Assembly: GCF_030272615.1 (NCBI RefSeq) | Contig: NC_081415.1 | Coordinates: 105,475,796 to 105,539,795, forward strand | Origin: Cryptomeria japonica | Lineage: Eukaryota > Streptophyta > Pinopsida > Cupressales > Cupressaceae | DNA: 64,000 nt | Direction of reading: 5' to 3' | Part shown: piece after piece, positions 23,619-34,679 of the stretch | Numbering within the stretch: the stretch's first letter is position 1 | Layout of the letters: each line of letters starts with the position of its first letter | The notes under the pieces: generated by a model | Seen by the model: the letters and a program-made list of their open reading frames with translations, nothing else | What the model was told of the DNA's origin: nothing | The model's database searches: none | Translations under genes and position numbers: made by a program

Positions 23619-26600
23619 ATGGCGAGTTTGTCAGGGAGAATAGAGGTGGAGAAATTTAATGGAAGTAATTTTGAGATGTGGAAGCTGAAGATGGAAGATC
23701 TGCTAATAGATCAAGATCTTTGGGATGCTATTGATGCGAATGTCCAAAGGCCCTCAGATCCTACTGCGACAGCTTAGTATGATGTTATGGACCGAAAATC
23801 CAAGGGTCTAATCAGACTGTGCCTGGCAGACTCTGTTCTAATCAATGTCCATGAAGAAAACTCTGCAAAGAAGCTATGGACTAAGCTTGGTGAGATGTAT
23901 CAAGTGAAATCTTTATTAAATCAAATTTTCTTAAGAAAGAAATTGTATTCCTTGAAGATGGAAGAAGGTGGATGAATTGCAGACCACCTGGAAGCATTCA
24001 ATATGTTGGTGGCTCAATTAGTATCTGTCGGTGTTAAGATGGACGAGGAGGAGAAATGTCAGATCTTGCTTTGCTCTTTGCCTGATTCATGGGATTCTCT
24101 TGTTATGGCTATCGGTAGTACTTCTATTGTTTTGAAATCTGAAGACGTGGTGGGTGCCCTACTCGGTGAAGAGATGCGAAGGAAGGTATCCATCAGTTCA
24201 AAGGAAGCCCTAACCATTCGTGGAAGACCTAAGGAGAAAGGCAAGAAGAATGAGAAGCGCGGCAAGTCCAAATCCAAAGGGAGATCGAAATCTCCTGGAA
24301 AGTCCAAAGTCATTTGTTGGAATTGCGGTAAATCGGGTCACATCCGTAAGGACTGCAAAGAAGAAAAGAAGAAGAAAAAGAAAAAGTTCGATTCTGATTC
24401 TGAGTCTGACAAGGAAGATGGCGATGCATTTATTGCGGCTTTGGCGACTCATACAAGTAATGATGCCTGGATAATTGACTCAGGTGCATCTTTTTATATG
24501 ACTTCCAATAGAAATTGGTTTTCTGAATATGAAGGATTTAATGGAGGTAAGGTGTACTTGGGTGATGATTCACCTCTAGACATTGTTGGTCGAGGTAAAG
24601 TTAGAATCAGGTTTTCTGATGGTAGAATAAAAAGGATTAATGGTGTGCTGCATATCCCTGGATTAAAATGAAACCTGTTATCTGTGAGCAAACTGATAGA
24701 TGCGGGTGTGCAGGTAGTCTTTTCTGAAACAGGATGTAAGATGATTAAGGGTGCTATGGTAGTTGCTAGAGGTGTCAGGTTTGGCACTTTGTATAAGCTT
24801 GAAGCATACACTGTTGAGTGTAATAGCACTTCTGTAAAAAGTAAATCTATGGATACTTCACTGGAAGATTTGAAGGTTTCACCTTCAGTAGATGGAAATG
24901 GTTTTTGGGTACCTAAGGGTGCTCTTTCATCTGAAGCAAAGTTACCTGCAGAGAAGACTATGTTATGGCACCAGAGACTTGGCCACATTGGAGAAAAGGG
25001 TCTAAGGACCTTGAAAAATAAAAATCTTGTTGAAGGTTTGAATGATTGTAATCTTGACTTTGATTTATGTGAGCATTGCATTTATGGAAAACAAAACCGC
25101 GTTCAGTTTTACTCGAGTTCTCATAAAACTTGTGGTGTTTTGGATCTTATCCATTCTGATGTGTTTGGTCCAATAAATGTCTCTTCGATTGGAAAATCCA
25201 CATATTATGTTTCGTTTATTGATGATTTTAGTAGAAGGACATGGGTATATTTTCTAAAGAGTAAATCTAAAGTTTTTAGTCGTTTTAAAGAATTTAAAGC
25301 AATGGTTGAGTTGCAGACTGGAAAGAAAATAAAATGTTTGAGAACTGATAATGGCGGTGAGTTTTGCTCTAATGATTTTGATAGATTCTGTAAAGACTGT
25401 GGAATTAACAGGCAGAAGACAACTTCGTATTCTCCACAGTAGAATGGAGTTGCAGAAAGAATGAACAGGACACTGATGGAGAAGGCTAGGAGTATGTTGA
25501 GTGGTGCTGGTCTCGAACAAAAGTTTTGGGCTGAAGCTGTTGCCACTGCTTGCTACTTGATTAACAGGTCTCCTACATCAGCTCTTGTTGATAAAATGCC
25601 TATGGAAGCATGGTCAGGTCACAAGCCTTCATTGAGACATCTTAGAGTTTTTGGTTGCGAGGCATATACACATGTGCCAAAGGAGAAGCGAACAAAGTTG
25701 GAGAACAAGGTTGTGAAATGCATCTTCATCGGGTATAGTTATGGTGTGAAAGGATACAAGCTTTGGGACCCTGTTGCACAAAAGGTAATTCACAGTAGAA
25801 GTGTTATTTTTAGAGAAATTAAGTCTCCTTCTGTTACATTGCAGCCAAAACAGACTAAAAAAGAAGATGTGATTCAACTTCCTTCTACACCTAAAAGAGT
25901 TGAATCGAGACCCCTAGATAGGCAAGAATTTGAGGTGAGCTCGTCTAGCTCTGAATCTTCAGAAGAGGAGGAAGAACCTCCAACTCAGCTTGTTCGAAGG
26001 TCTACAAGACATTGACAACCATCTGAAAGGTATTCACCTGATGATTGGAGATGTATTTTTGCTCTGAATACTAGTGTGGATGAACCGAAATCTATAGAAG
26101 AGGCATTAGGTATGAATGATGCAGAATCCTGGAAGATTGCTATGGAGGAAGAAATGGCAGCTTTGAAAAAGAATGATACATGGGATCTTGTACCATTGCC
26201 TAAAGGATGAAAACCTATTGGTTGTAAATGGGTGTTCAAGAAAAAGATTGGTTCAGATGGAAGCATTGAGAAGTATAAAGCAAGGTTGGTTGCAAAAGGC
26301 TACTCTCAGGTTGAGGGTGTTGATTACGGTGAGATATTTTCTCCTGTTGCAAAAATGACGTCCATTAGATTTTTGCTTTCTATTGCTACTGATTATGATT
26401 TAGAGGTTGAGCAAATGGATGTGAAAACTGCTTTCCTTCATGGTGATTTGGAGGAAGATATTTATATGACACAGCCGAAGCACTATGTGGTGAAAGGCAA
26501 AAGTAATTTGGTCTGTAAATTGAAGAAATCTTTGTATGGCCTCAAAAAAAGTCCTAGGATGTGGTACCAGAAATTTGATACATATGTGTTAAGTTTGGGA

Positions 26601-27815
26601 TTTGAACGTTCTAAATCAGATCACTATGTTTATTATAAATCTGATGGTGATCATTTCTTATTCATTGCATTGTATGTTGATGATATGTTATTCATTGGTA
26701 AAGGGAAAGGTATGATTTCAGAACTGAAGTCTCAGCTCGTTGCTAAATTTGAAATGAAAGATCTTGGTGCAGCAAAGCACATTCTTGGGATGGAAATTAG
26801 AAGAGATAGGGTGAACAGAAAGCTATGGCTAGGCCAGAGTAAGTATGTGAATTCAGTGTTACAGAGGTTCAACATGCAGAATTGTAGACCATTGAGTGTT
26901 CCTTTTACAGTTGGAACGAAACTATCTGTTTCAGATTGTCCTACATCCCCATTGGAGATGGAAGACATGAGCAGAGTGCCTTACCAGAGTGCGGTTGGAA
27001 GCTTGATGTATGCTATGGTCTGTACTAGACCAGACATTGCCCAAGTAGTGGGAGTACTTTCTAGATATATGTCTAATCCTGGTAGAGTTCATTGGGATGC
27101 AGTCAAAAGAGTCTTCAGATATTTGAAAGGTACTTCAGAGTATTCTTTGTGTTATCATGGTAATTCAGTTGGAAACATGACTTCCCTTGATATCCATGGT
27201 TATGTGGATTCAGATTGGGCAGGTGATATTGATAGCAGAAGATCCACCAGTGCTTATGTGTTTACTTTGTTTGGTGGTGCAATTAGTTGGATGAGTAAGC
27301 GACAGGCTGTGGTTGCTTTATCCACTACTGAAGCAGAGTATATGGTAGCTACTCATGCTTGTAAAGAGGCCATTTGGCTTAAGAGACTGTGTTCGGATAT
27401 TGGAATAAAACAAGGTACAGTGACAATTTACTGTGATAGTCAGAGTGCAATTAGCCTAGCTAAGAACCCGACATTTCATGCCCGGACCAAACATATTGAT
27501 GTTCAGTATCATTTTGTTAGAGATATGGTCGAAGATGGTAGGGTGAAGCTGGTTAAGGTGGAAACTTTGATGAATGTTGCAGATGCTTTAACTAAGGTTG
27601 TGAGCACAGAGAAGTTCAGATGGTGTTCAGAGTCTATGGGCCTTATGGCCCCTAGCAATTGGTTCATTGTGTTGACATTCCCTTCCGCTCCTGCAAGGTG
27701 TTCGACAAGTGGCAGATTTGTTGAGAAAAATGGTGTCTCAACCTTGCATTTATGTGAGGTTACTATTTATAGTAAGTTTTCATTTGAGCACAAAATGGTG
27801 CGAAACTCTCCCTGA
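23619..27815 (+). pseudogene. Element E gag-pol: one frame, six internal stops, lost end stop
   Basis: The ATG at 23619 starts gag (KFNGSNFEMWKLKMEDLL). Then come the zinc knuckle CWNCGKSGHIRKDC (24315-24356), protease DSGA (24477-24488), GAG_pre-integrase LWHQRLGHIG (about 24964), integrase with HSDVFGP, TDNGGEF (25344) and NGVAERMN (about 25445), RT with YVDD (26673-26684), and RNase H with [14 protein letters not shown] and CDSQSAI. Everything lies in one frame. Six stops interrupt it: 23775, 23973, 24669, 25440, 26013 and 26208. Each replaces a codon that one or two transitions would make (CAG, CAA or CGA). The normal stop after MGLMAPSN reads TGG (27660), so the frame runs about 51 codons on, into the 3' LTR. 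All catalytic residues I can see are kept; it is young but dead. Confidence 0.95.
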
Positions 27816-28611
27816 AGCTTTTGGTTGGCTAGATAAGCATTCCGGTAAAGTTTCGTCGCAAGGTCACAGCTAGTTTTGAAGATATTAAAGTTTTCGTCTT
27901 GGAGGGGTGCAATAAAATATTTAAACTTAATTTTGGAGACTTTAGAGGCTCTGAAATGCCCTGAAAAGTGGCTGTAACCGGTGAAGCGGTTACGAGGTGA
28001 TAGAGCACTTCGTGATCTTTCCGGCGCTTCAAACGGTTCGTCAATCGGACACCCAGTTCTCAAGTTATGGCCTCCGAAAGTTTGTACTCTTGAAATAGGA
28101 AAAATAATTTGTATCGGATACATAAATGAGCTGTAAAAGGGAGCGACACGTGTTGATGTGTGCTTTAACATTTCATAGGGCATCTAGAAGGGAGATAAGG
28201 TTGGCTACACCTTATTGGGTGGTTTTAGCCCATGGTTTTGTAATACCGTTTGACAGTTTCTTATATTGTATCTCCTATTTATGAGGTGTGTGAGATAGAG
28301 GTTGTGTGTAAGAGTCTTATGGCTATTGAGTTGCCTCTGAATCTCTGATTAGTGATACTCCTACGAAGAGCTTGCTCTGCAAGTATGTTGTAATCTGTTA
28401 TTGATTGCTGAATAAAATATTGAGCTATTTTTGGAGGGTGGGGTTTTTCTCCCGTAAGGGTTTTCCCCACGTAAATCATTGTGTTTTGGTATGAATGTTA
28501 TTATATCTATTTCTATTTTCTGTAACTGTTGTAATGATCTGAAAAAGTTTTGCATTACCCTCCTCTCAAGGTTAGTGTAGGAAGTTGTTTCTGCTACTTA
28601 ACTTCCTTACA
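27719..28611 (+). repeat. 3' LTR of element E
   Basis: 893 bp, collinear with the 5' LTR. Differences are scattered, for example CTTCTAGTTGGC against CTTTTGGTTGGC, and a short indel in GGTGAAGC(AA)GTTAC. It ends CTTCCTTACA at 28611, followed by T and then AGATT. Confidence 0.94.
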
Positions 28612-28976
28612 TAGATTAATGTTGTAAAATCCTTTAGCAAGGTAGATCTAACAGATCTTGTTACTCCTAATAGGGTAAGCTATCAGAAATAGCTAAATGT
28701 AGCTCTAACCGAGCAATCTTTATTATTGCAGTAGTGAAGTTGTGGGTGCCATCCCCACTGTAGTTTTTCTCTCTAACCAAGAGTTTATGCGTGACCAAAA
28801 TATATGTGTTATGGAGTGAATCATGTATGATTGTTATCTATTTGTTTTAACTTTATTTTATGTTACTACACTATTCTGTTTATGCATAACAGTAAGGTTA
28901 TTATTGAAGAAAGGTTTTGAAGTACTGATTCACCCCTCCCCTTTCAGTACATTAGCTTTCCATATTGGGCCTAACA
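28612..28976 (+). repeat. 5' LTR of element F, right piece
   Basis: Resumes AGATTAATGTTGTAAAATCC and ends GGGCCTAACA at 28976. It contains GATTCACCCCTCCCCTTTCAG near 28928, the block shared with families A, A', B and D. Left and right pieces sum to about 1,164 bp, against 1,167 bp for the 3' LTR. Confidence 0.93.
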
Positions 28977-28978
28977 AT

Positions 28979-28990
28979 TGGTATCAGAGC
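28979..28990 (+). promoter_or_regulatory. Element F primer binding site
   Basis: TGGTATCAGAGC two bases after the LTR end, identical to the sites of B and E. Confidence 0.92.
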
Positions 28991-29038
28991 TTGAATCTTG
29001 GAAAAGGGTTTAACTACCTAAAGAGAAAGATCTTATCA

Positions 29039-30391
29039 ATGGAAGGCTATAAACAATCTTGGAGGATTGTGCATCTACAAGAAAAGCTGGATAATGCAAA
29101 TCAAGTGATTGTAGACGTGCAAAAGCAAATGCAAAAATCTCTGAAAGTAAGGAGAAGATTATCTGATGACTTGCAGGATTCTCAAGAGTTAGTGGAACAA
29201 ATTGAGACATCATCTGAGAATAGTATATCTGAAGAAACTAAAGAAATGATTGGAATGTTGAAAGAAAAGAACAAAGCATTGGCTGATCAACTAAAAACAA
29301 TGAAAAGAGAACATGAACATTTCAGTACATAGATGACTGAAAATCTAGATGCATTAAGGATAGCTAAGGATAAAGAAAGAGATCTACAAAGAGAGAAACA
29401 ACAACTTGAAGTCTTAGTATCTGATAAGAATGATGAAATCATAAGGCTAATTGGTATTCAACAAAATATGACAGATCAACTAGGTTATGCACATCATGAA
29501 GCAATTCTAAAGAATGATGAAAATCAAGCATTGAAACTTGAAGTATCAAGGTTGATTGATGAACTTGAAACAGAGAAGAAATCCAAAGAAACATTGAAAA
29601 AGAGTTATGAAGCATCAAAGATGTTGGATGAGCAACTGAATACAAGAAGACCCAACAAAGATGCAAGACTCAGTTACAAAGGAAAAGAATCAACCGAGAA
29701 AGGAATTCATACTACCAAGAGAGGAGAATCATCAAAGCAAGCTAGAAACAGGAATAACATCAAAAGGAAGAAGCCTATTTGCTACTACTATGGAAATTAA
29801 GGTCATACTACCAACATATGCCAGATTAGAAAAGGTAAGCAACCGAATATCACTAAGTCCAATGGATATTGTTACAATTGCAATAAATATGGTCACATAT
29901 CTAATCAATGTAGGACAAAGTCTGCTAACAACTATTAGAAGACAAAATTCAAAGGGTTTTGTAGAAACTGCAATGGATATGGACATAGTACTGAGAAGTG
30001 ATGGTCTAAGCAAAAGAACTACATGTAGTATCCACATTGAGAAAACACTAGAGGTTACCAAACTCACACGGATCCTTACCGACAATATGCAGCAGTACCA
30101 TGGGATTACAATACAAGGATATGGTGTGAATGTTGTGGAAGATATGGACATATTAGTGCCAACTGTTTTATAAGGTTTGGAATGAACAACTGAAGATCAT
30201 GGAGAAATCTTGGTATGGCATTTTTTCATTGTCACAAAGTTGGACATTTAGCTGGAGATTGCAGAGATCAACCTAGAAGAAACATTGAAAAGATAAAAGA
30301 AAAATTCAAGATGATTTGGAAAAAGAAGGAAATCATGTCAGATGAAGAAAGCACCTTACCTACTGAGTTAGGTGCACCTATTCCAAATTAG
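29039..30391 (+). pseudogene. Element F ORF1: coiled-coil protein with five zinc knuckles (gag-like)
   Basis: The ATG at 29039, 62 bases after the LTR, opens 450 codons in one frame. Residues about 15-200 are heptad-rich (LQEKLDNANQVIVDVQKQMQ; EIIRLIGIQQNMTDQL), a long coiled coil. A Lys/Arg-rich stretch follows (residues about 205-245). Then come five CCHC knuckles: 29780-29821 (second Cys read as Tyr), 29870-29911 (CYNCNKYGHISNQC), 29960-30001 (last Cys replaced by TGA), 30125-30166 (CECCGRYGHISANC) and 30221-30262 (first Cys read as Phe). In-frame stops include 29330, 29798 and 29999, with no frameshift. Most likely it is a gag-like nucleic-acid-binding protein. I do not see the usual copia gag N-terminal domain. 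Confidence 0.82.
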
Positions 30392-30931
30392 TCAAAAAAG
30401 GTATGAAGGGACTGCAATCTCTAAAGGTTAAAATCATAACAGTTCCTATTCTATTATGTACAAAATTCAAAATCTGCATAGTTGAGATGCAATTAGTCAG
30501 TTTGAAATTCTATTAAAAGTACTTTACAGGAAACTTGTCAAGTCGGTGTATACAGGAAGCCTGTCAAGTTGGTTAATGAAGGAAATTTGGTTACTCGGTC
30601 AAAATGAAAAAAAAGAAGTAAATCGGTAAAAGGTGAACTAAGTGCATTTAATGTTTTGACCTAACTTGCACGGAGCTCGATAAGGTATTTTTGAGTACTT
30701 AAAGGTATTTTCGCGGTCATTTTCATTCACCAAGGTTTCAAGAGAGCAGAGCAGAGTGAATCAAGGTGATAAAACTTCATTCAGAGTGAATTTCAAGGTA
30801 TTTACCTCAAATCTATTCACACTATTAAGCTAGTTTCCAATCTAGTCAAATTGCTATTATCTACTGAGTGTGAAGCGTCAGTTGTTTGTAAACCCTAAGG
30901 ATAATTTGCTAAATTCTACTTGAAACCTATA
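30392..30931 (+). other. Element F spacer between ORF1 and ORF2
   Basis: 540 bases without a gene. Words such as AAGTCGGTGTA, ACTCGGTCAA and AATCGGTAAAA resemble the CGGT-rich LTR and could be control elements for ORF2. No TATA box is obvious and no pol remains are present. Confidence 0.6.
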
Positions 30932-33900
30932 ATGGCACCCAAGATCCAAGATCCTGTAGTTGTCAAAAATGTGGAGAAGCCCTCACTGAAATATTCTTTA
31001 ACTCCTAAAGTTGCCTCTGAACCGAATGACAAAACTACATTTTCACTTATCCCGAATCAAGTCTTGTTAGTTGAAGATGTTAGATTCTTCACCAAATGCC
31101 ATGTTGAGGAACTTGGTCATGTTGAGATTAGTGACACATATGATGAAATTTGTACTGATGGTAAAATGGATAGCAAATTTGAGCATATCAAAATCAAGGG
31201 ATTAACTGAAGCCCTAGCCTATCCCTATGTGTTCAAACCCCAGTGGGTTAAGTTTGTCTTGAGTAGAGTACATGATGATTTTATGTGGCTAGAGGAGCAA
31301 CCATTCAAAATCACCAAGGAAATCATTCATGTGATCACTGGGTATCCTATCTATGATCATGCACGAGCACCGAAAATGATATCACAAAAGGAGCTAATCA
31401 GTCTAACTGGAGTAGAATCTGATTACTGAGGACTAAAATTGAACAATGTCACTGATGTAGAACTCAATTTTGCAATTAGAGTAATTGGTTACTATTTCTT
31501 CCAATCTGCAAGGGAGAAAAGTGTACCATGTGTTGCAGTTGACTTGGCCTACAAAATAGTGAAGAAGGGAATGAAAGTAGATTTATGTGAAGTGCTATTG
31601 AAGAACTTGTTTGAGAACCTGAACACAATAAGAAAGCCGAAGAAGAATAACTCGACAAATACACTGAAGTTTGGTTCACTTCTAGTATGCATGTTTTTCT
31701 ACTTTGAGAAGTTCTTTCCCTCAGTCGATAAAGTAGTTTGGGAGCTACACCGACCTATCACCCATCAAATCAATGACTTTATCAAGAAACTGGGAGATAA
31801 CTTTAATGATATCATGGATGGCTATTTTAGCAAATTTCAAGAGAAGATGCACAACAGGTACAGGATTCCACCACAACTGGTAGAACAATATAAGGATGAT
31901 ATATGTTTTGAGGTAGACACTGATTATTGTTATATGAATGTTGTTGAACCGAGGACTCAATCTTTGCCACCAATGGGTTATGAGATTGACTATGATATAA
32001 CACAGTAGCAAATTGATGCCTATTTATCATTGCCAAGGCATGCTACCAAACTAAGATATGGAACATATGAAGAGGTGAAGGAAAAAGTAAAAATGAGCAT
32101 TGTAGTACCTAAGGCTACAAGAAAAGCTACAAAAATGATAAAGACTTTATCTGAGAAATTCAGAGAAGAATCCTCCTCTACACCTGTCAAAGGCAATCTT
32201 GCCATTACTGAAGAGGAATTAGAAGCTCAAGAGGCAACAATAACATTAAGTATAGAGTTGCCTAAGGGTAAAGTTTTGAAAAGAAAGAAATAGGACATTT
32301 CAAAGGCCCTACCGACTCCACCAACAAAGAGACCCAACACTAGAGCATCGGCTGCATCACCGAGTAAGAAACAAAAGAGTGTTACTGCACCCAAGGTAAC
32401 CAAGACCTATAAGAAATCTACTCGGAGACTCATTTTGGCAAAAGAGTCTAGTGATACAGAATCTGATGATGCGAACAAATTTCAGATTGTAAAAAGCAAA
32501 AAGGTAAATATTCATAATGTTGAAAATTTTTGTGCCAATCTTAAAGAATACGGTGGATTTGCAAGATTTAGATATGTTAAGTATGAGACTAGGAATAATG
32601 ATGAGAAGCGACAAATTGAAGAAGCTATGATCTGCACACTTCTAAAGTTTTGGCTAGCTCCATTAGAACTAGTAAAGTCACTTCCGAGTGAATTATACTT
32701 ACATATTGATAACAGATGGAAATATGCAATGTACTTAGAGAGACAAATAAGAGAAAGAAGTCTAGTCCATCTATTCCCTAATATGTCTGTAGCAGAAATC
32801 AAGGAGCATTTGACCACATACAATTCTAAATTTCTTGTCAAATAGAGAGCCTTAAAATTGATGAATGGGATATACATTGATGTGGAAAATGAGACAAAAG
32901 CCAAGTGGCAGGAGATCTTTAAACTAAAGGATGTCGGTGAACAATCTCAAATTGAAATTGTTGATGTCACTGAGCAAGATCCTAATGTCATCGAGCAAGG
33001 TCCAGACCTGGCTGACACTATTCAAATTGATGAAGATGTTATGGATGAAGAAGCACCAAATCAGGAAATGATTGAAGGCACTACCTATGCAAAACTTGTA
33101 TCTAGGGAATCTATTTTAGAACAAGTTCAGCCTTATCCACCGGTGAAGCCACTTGTCTCAATCGAAGCTCCTAAGGACACAGATCAAGGCATCGAAGGTA
33201 ACAAATCTGAAGCAACAAAAGATACAACCAAAGATTAGATGTCTCAAGCACTGTCAACCATTGCAAATGTTACAACTAAGACCCCTAGCACCGAGACACC
33301 CAAGGACACTACAATGGCTACAGGAACTGACCAAAGTGTTGCATCTACTGAGCAACCTACCGAGGGTCAGCAAGACTCACAAGCACTTGTCTTAGTGCAA
33401 CCAACCAAAGGAAAAGAGAAGAAGGTGAGAAATCATAGTTTCAAAATTGATTTGACTAAATCGATAGTGTTACCCAATGTCGATATCTCAAAATTAAAAG
33501 AGCAAGCACTTACCTATTTTGGTGAACTATGCAAAGCAAAGGCTGAACAGGAAAAATAATTGTCTATTCAAAAGAAGAATAAAGTACTTTAGAAGGTCAT
33601 GACACTACTAATAGAAATGCTACCTTCCACAACAGTGTCAACTGATGCAACCATCCACATTCAACTGGATGAACTCCTTACTCAAATAGAAACATCTGGA
33701 GTTGATGCATCTGAGTACTTAAGCAAGCTAAAAGATAAAGAGCTTACAACAAAAATGATTGAAGAGGTATAAAAATCTCTCGCTATAGGAAAAGTAAAGC
33801 TTGTCAAATTCATTGCTAAGTTGTCCCCTCAACTCAAGCATATTCTTTATTTATTTCAGAAACTTTGTACATTTTCCTTATTCATTAAAGATATCAAGAA

Positions 33901-34300
33901 TAAAACTGATGCAATTGAGAAAGATATCACCGATCTCTCAACTAAGTTGACCACCGAGCATAATTCAGTTCAGAATTTTTATACAAAGCTTCAATAGCTC
34001 ATGGCTCAATAGTTAGAACTCAGGAATGAAGAGCATAAAATCAGGATGGACATAATGACCCTTCAGACATTATTCCTTCCTCATCTCTCATCAGTATAGG
34101 AACAGATCAACAGAGCTACATGCCTATCAACTACACAAGAGGGAAGCACTCTTGATGGCTTAATATCACTATTAGATAATATTCAAGCACAAAATTCATT
34201 AATGGAAAGTGTAAAGGATTCACTCTCAGTTGCCCTCACCGACGCCCGGAACAAGTATAAATCTATTTTTGATCAGTTACCGCCTCCGGATGGAAATTAA
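30932..34300 (+). pseudogene. Element F ORF2: 1,122-codon protein of unknown function
   Basis: I do not recognise this protein. The ATG at 30932 (ATGGCACCC) and the TAA at 34298 bound one frame of 3,369 bases with no frameshift, interrupted by 11 stops (31427, 32006, 32291, 32843, 33236, 33557, 33590, 33770, 33995, 34010, 34097). Layout: a globular part at residues about 40-350 (VKFVLSRVHDDFMWLEE, ITKEIIHVITGYPIYDH); a Lys/Arg-rich linker (KVLKRKK, SPSKKQKS; about 360-500), perhaps nuclear targeting; a second globular part (about 525-640; NLKEYGGFARFRYVKY); an acidic, Pro/Thr-rich stretch (about 660-830); and a helical, coiled-coil-like C-terminal part. I see no signal peptide, membrane segment or polymerase motif. 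The position resembles that of the env-like ORF of Sireviruses. A loose likeness to plant transposon-associated domains is only a guess. Confidence 0.72.
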
Positions 34301-34679
34301 GTTTTTGATGTTTGTCAAAAAGGGGGAGTAATACTATAATACTACATAGAGGGAGTAATACCAAACAAAGGGGGAGTAATACTATAATTGAAGAGTGATA
34401 CAGTATTGGTAACACAGTTTTGAGTATTGTATACAAGGGGAGTATACCGAGTAGAATATACAAAGCATTCAGAGCACACAAGCATAGAACATAACCAAAC
34501 ATGCAAAATTCAGAGTTATGTACAGAATAATGATAAGGGGAGTATATCTGCATATACTATTTCATTGACTATTGTATATATTGTCAAGTGTAGTCATTTT
34601 GCAAAGTATATAGATTTTTGAGTTATGACTTTGAAAGTAGTTTTTGTCAAACATCTCAACTAATGTCAAAAAGGGAGAT
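34301..34679 (+). promoter_or_regulatory. Element F multiple polypurine tracts
   Basis: Tracts CAAAAAGGGGGAGTAATAC (about 34317), AGAGGGAGTAATACC, CAAAGGGGGAGTAATAC (about 34366), ACAAGGGGAGTATACC (about 34433), ATAAGGGGAGTAT and finally CAAAAAGGGAGAT (about 34667-34679), which abuts the LTR. GGGGGAGTAATACTATAA occurs twice as a direct repeat. Confidence 0.8.

Larger units (their letters stand above)
22601..28611 (+). mobile_element. Element E: near-complete copia retrotransposon (Tork-like)
   Basis: LTRs of 894 and 893 bp run TGTTGAGAAAAATGG...CTTCCTTACA. AGATT flanks the left side (22596-22600) and occurs on the right at 28613-28617 with one extra T between. By eye the LTRs are about 96% alike. 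The single polyprotein frame has no frameshift, only stop codons. It is the deepest level of the nest (C > LINE > F > E). Element G on the minus strand is a relative. Confidence 0.95.

Noticed and set aside
28823-29038. N-terminal extension of F ORF1 into the LTR
   Set aside because: The upstream ATG lies in U5 before the primer site; the ATG at 29039 follows the primer site as expected.
30932-34300. ORF2 of F as a retroviral-type envelope
   Set aside because: No signal peptide, transmembrane segment or cleavage site is visible; only its place before the 3' LTR resembles env-like ORFs.
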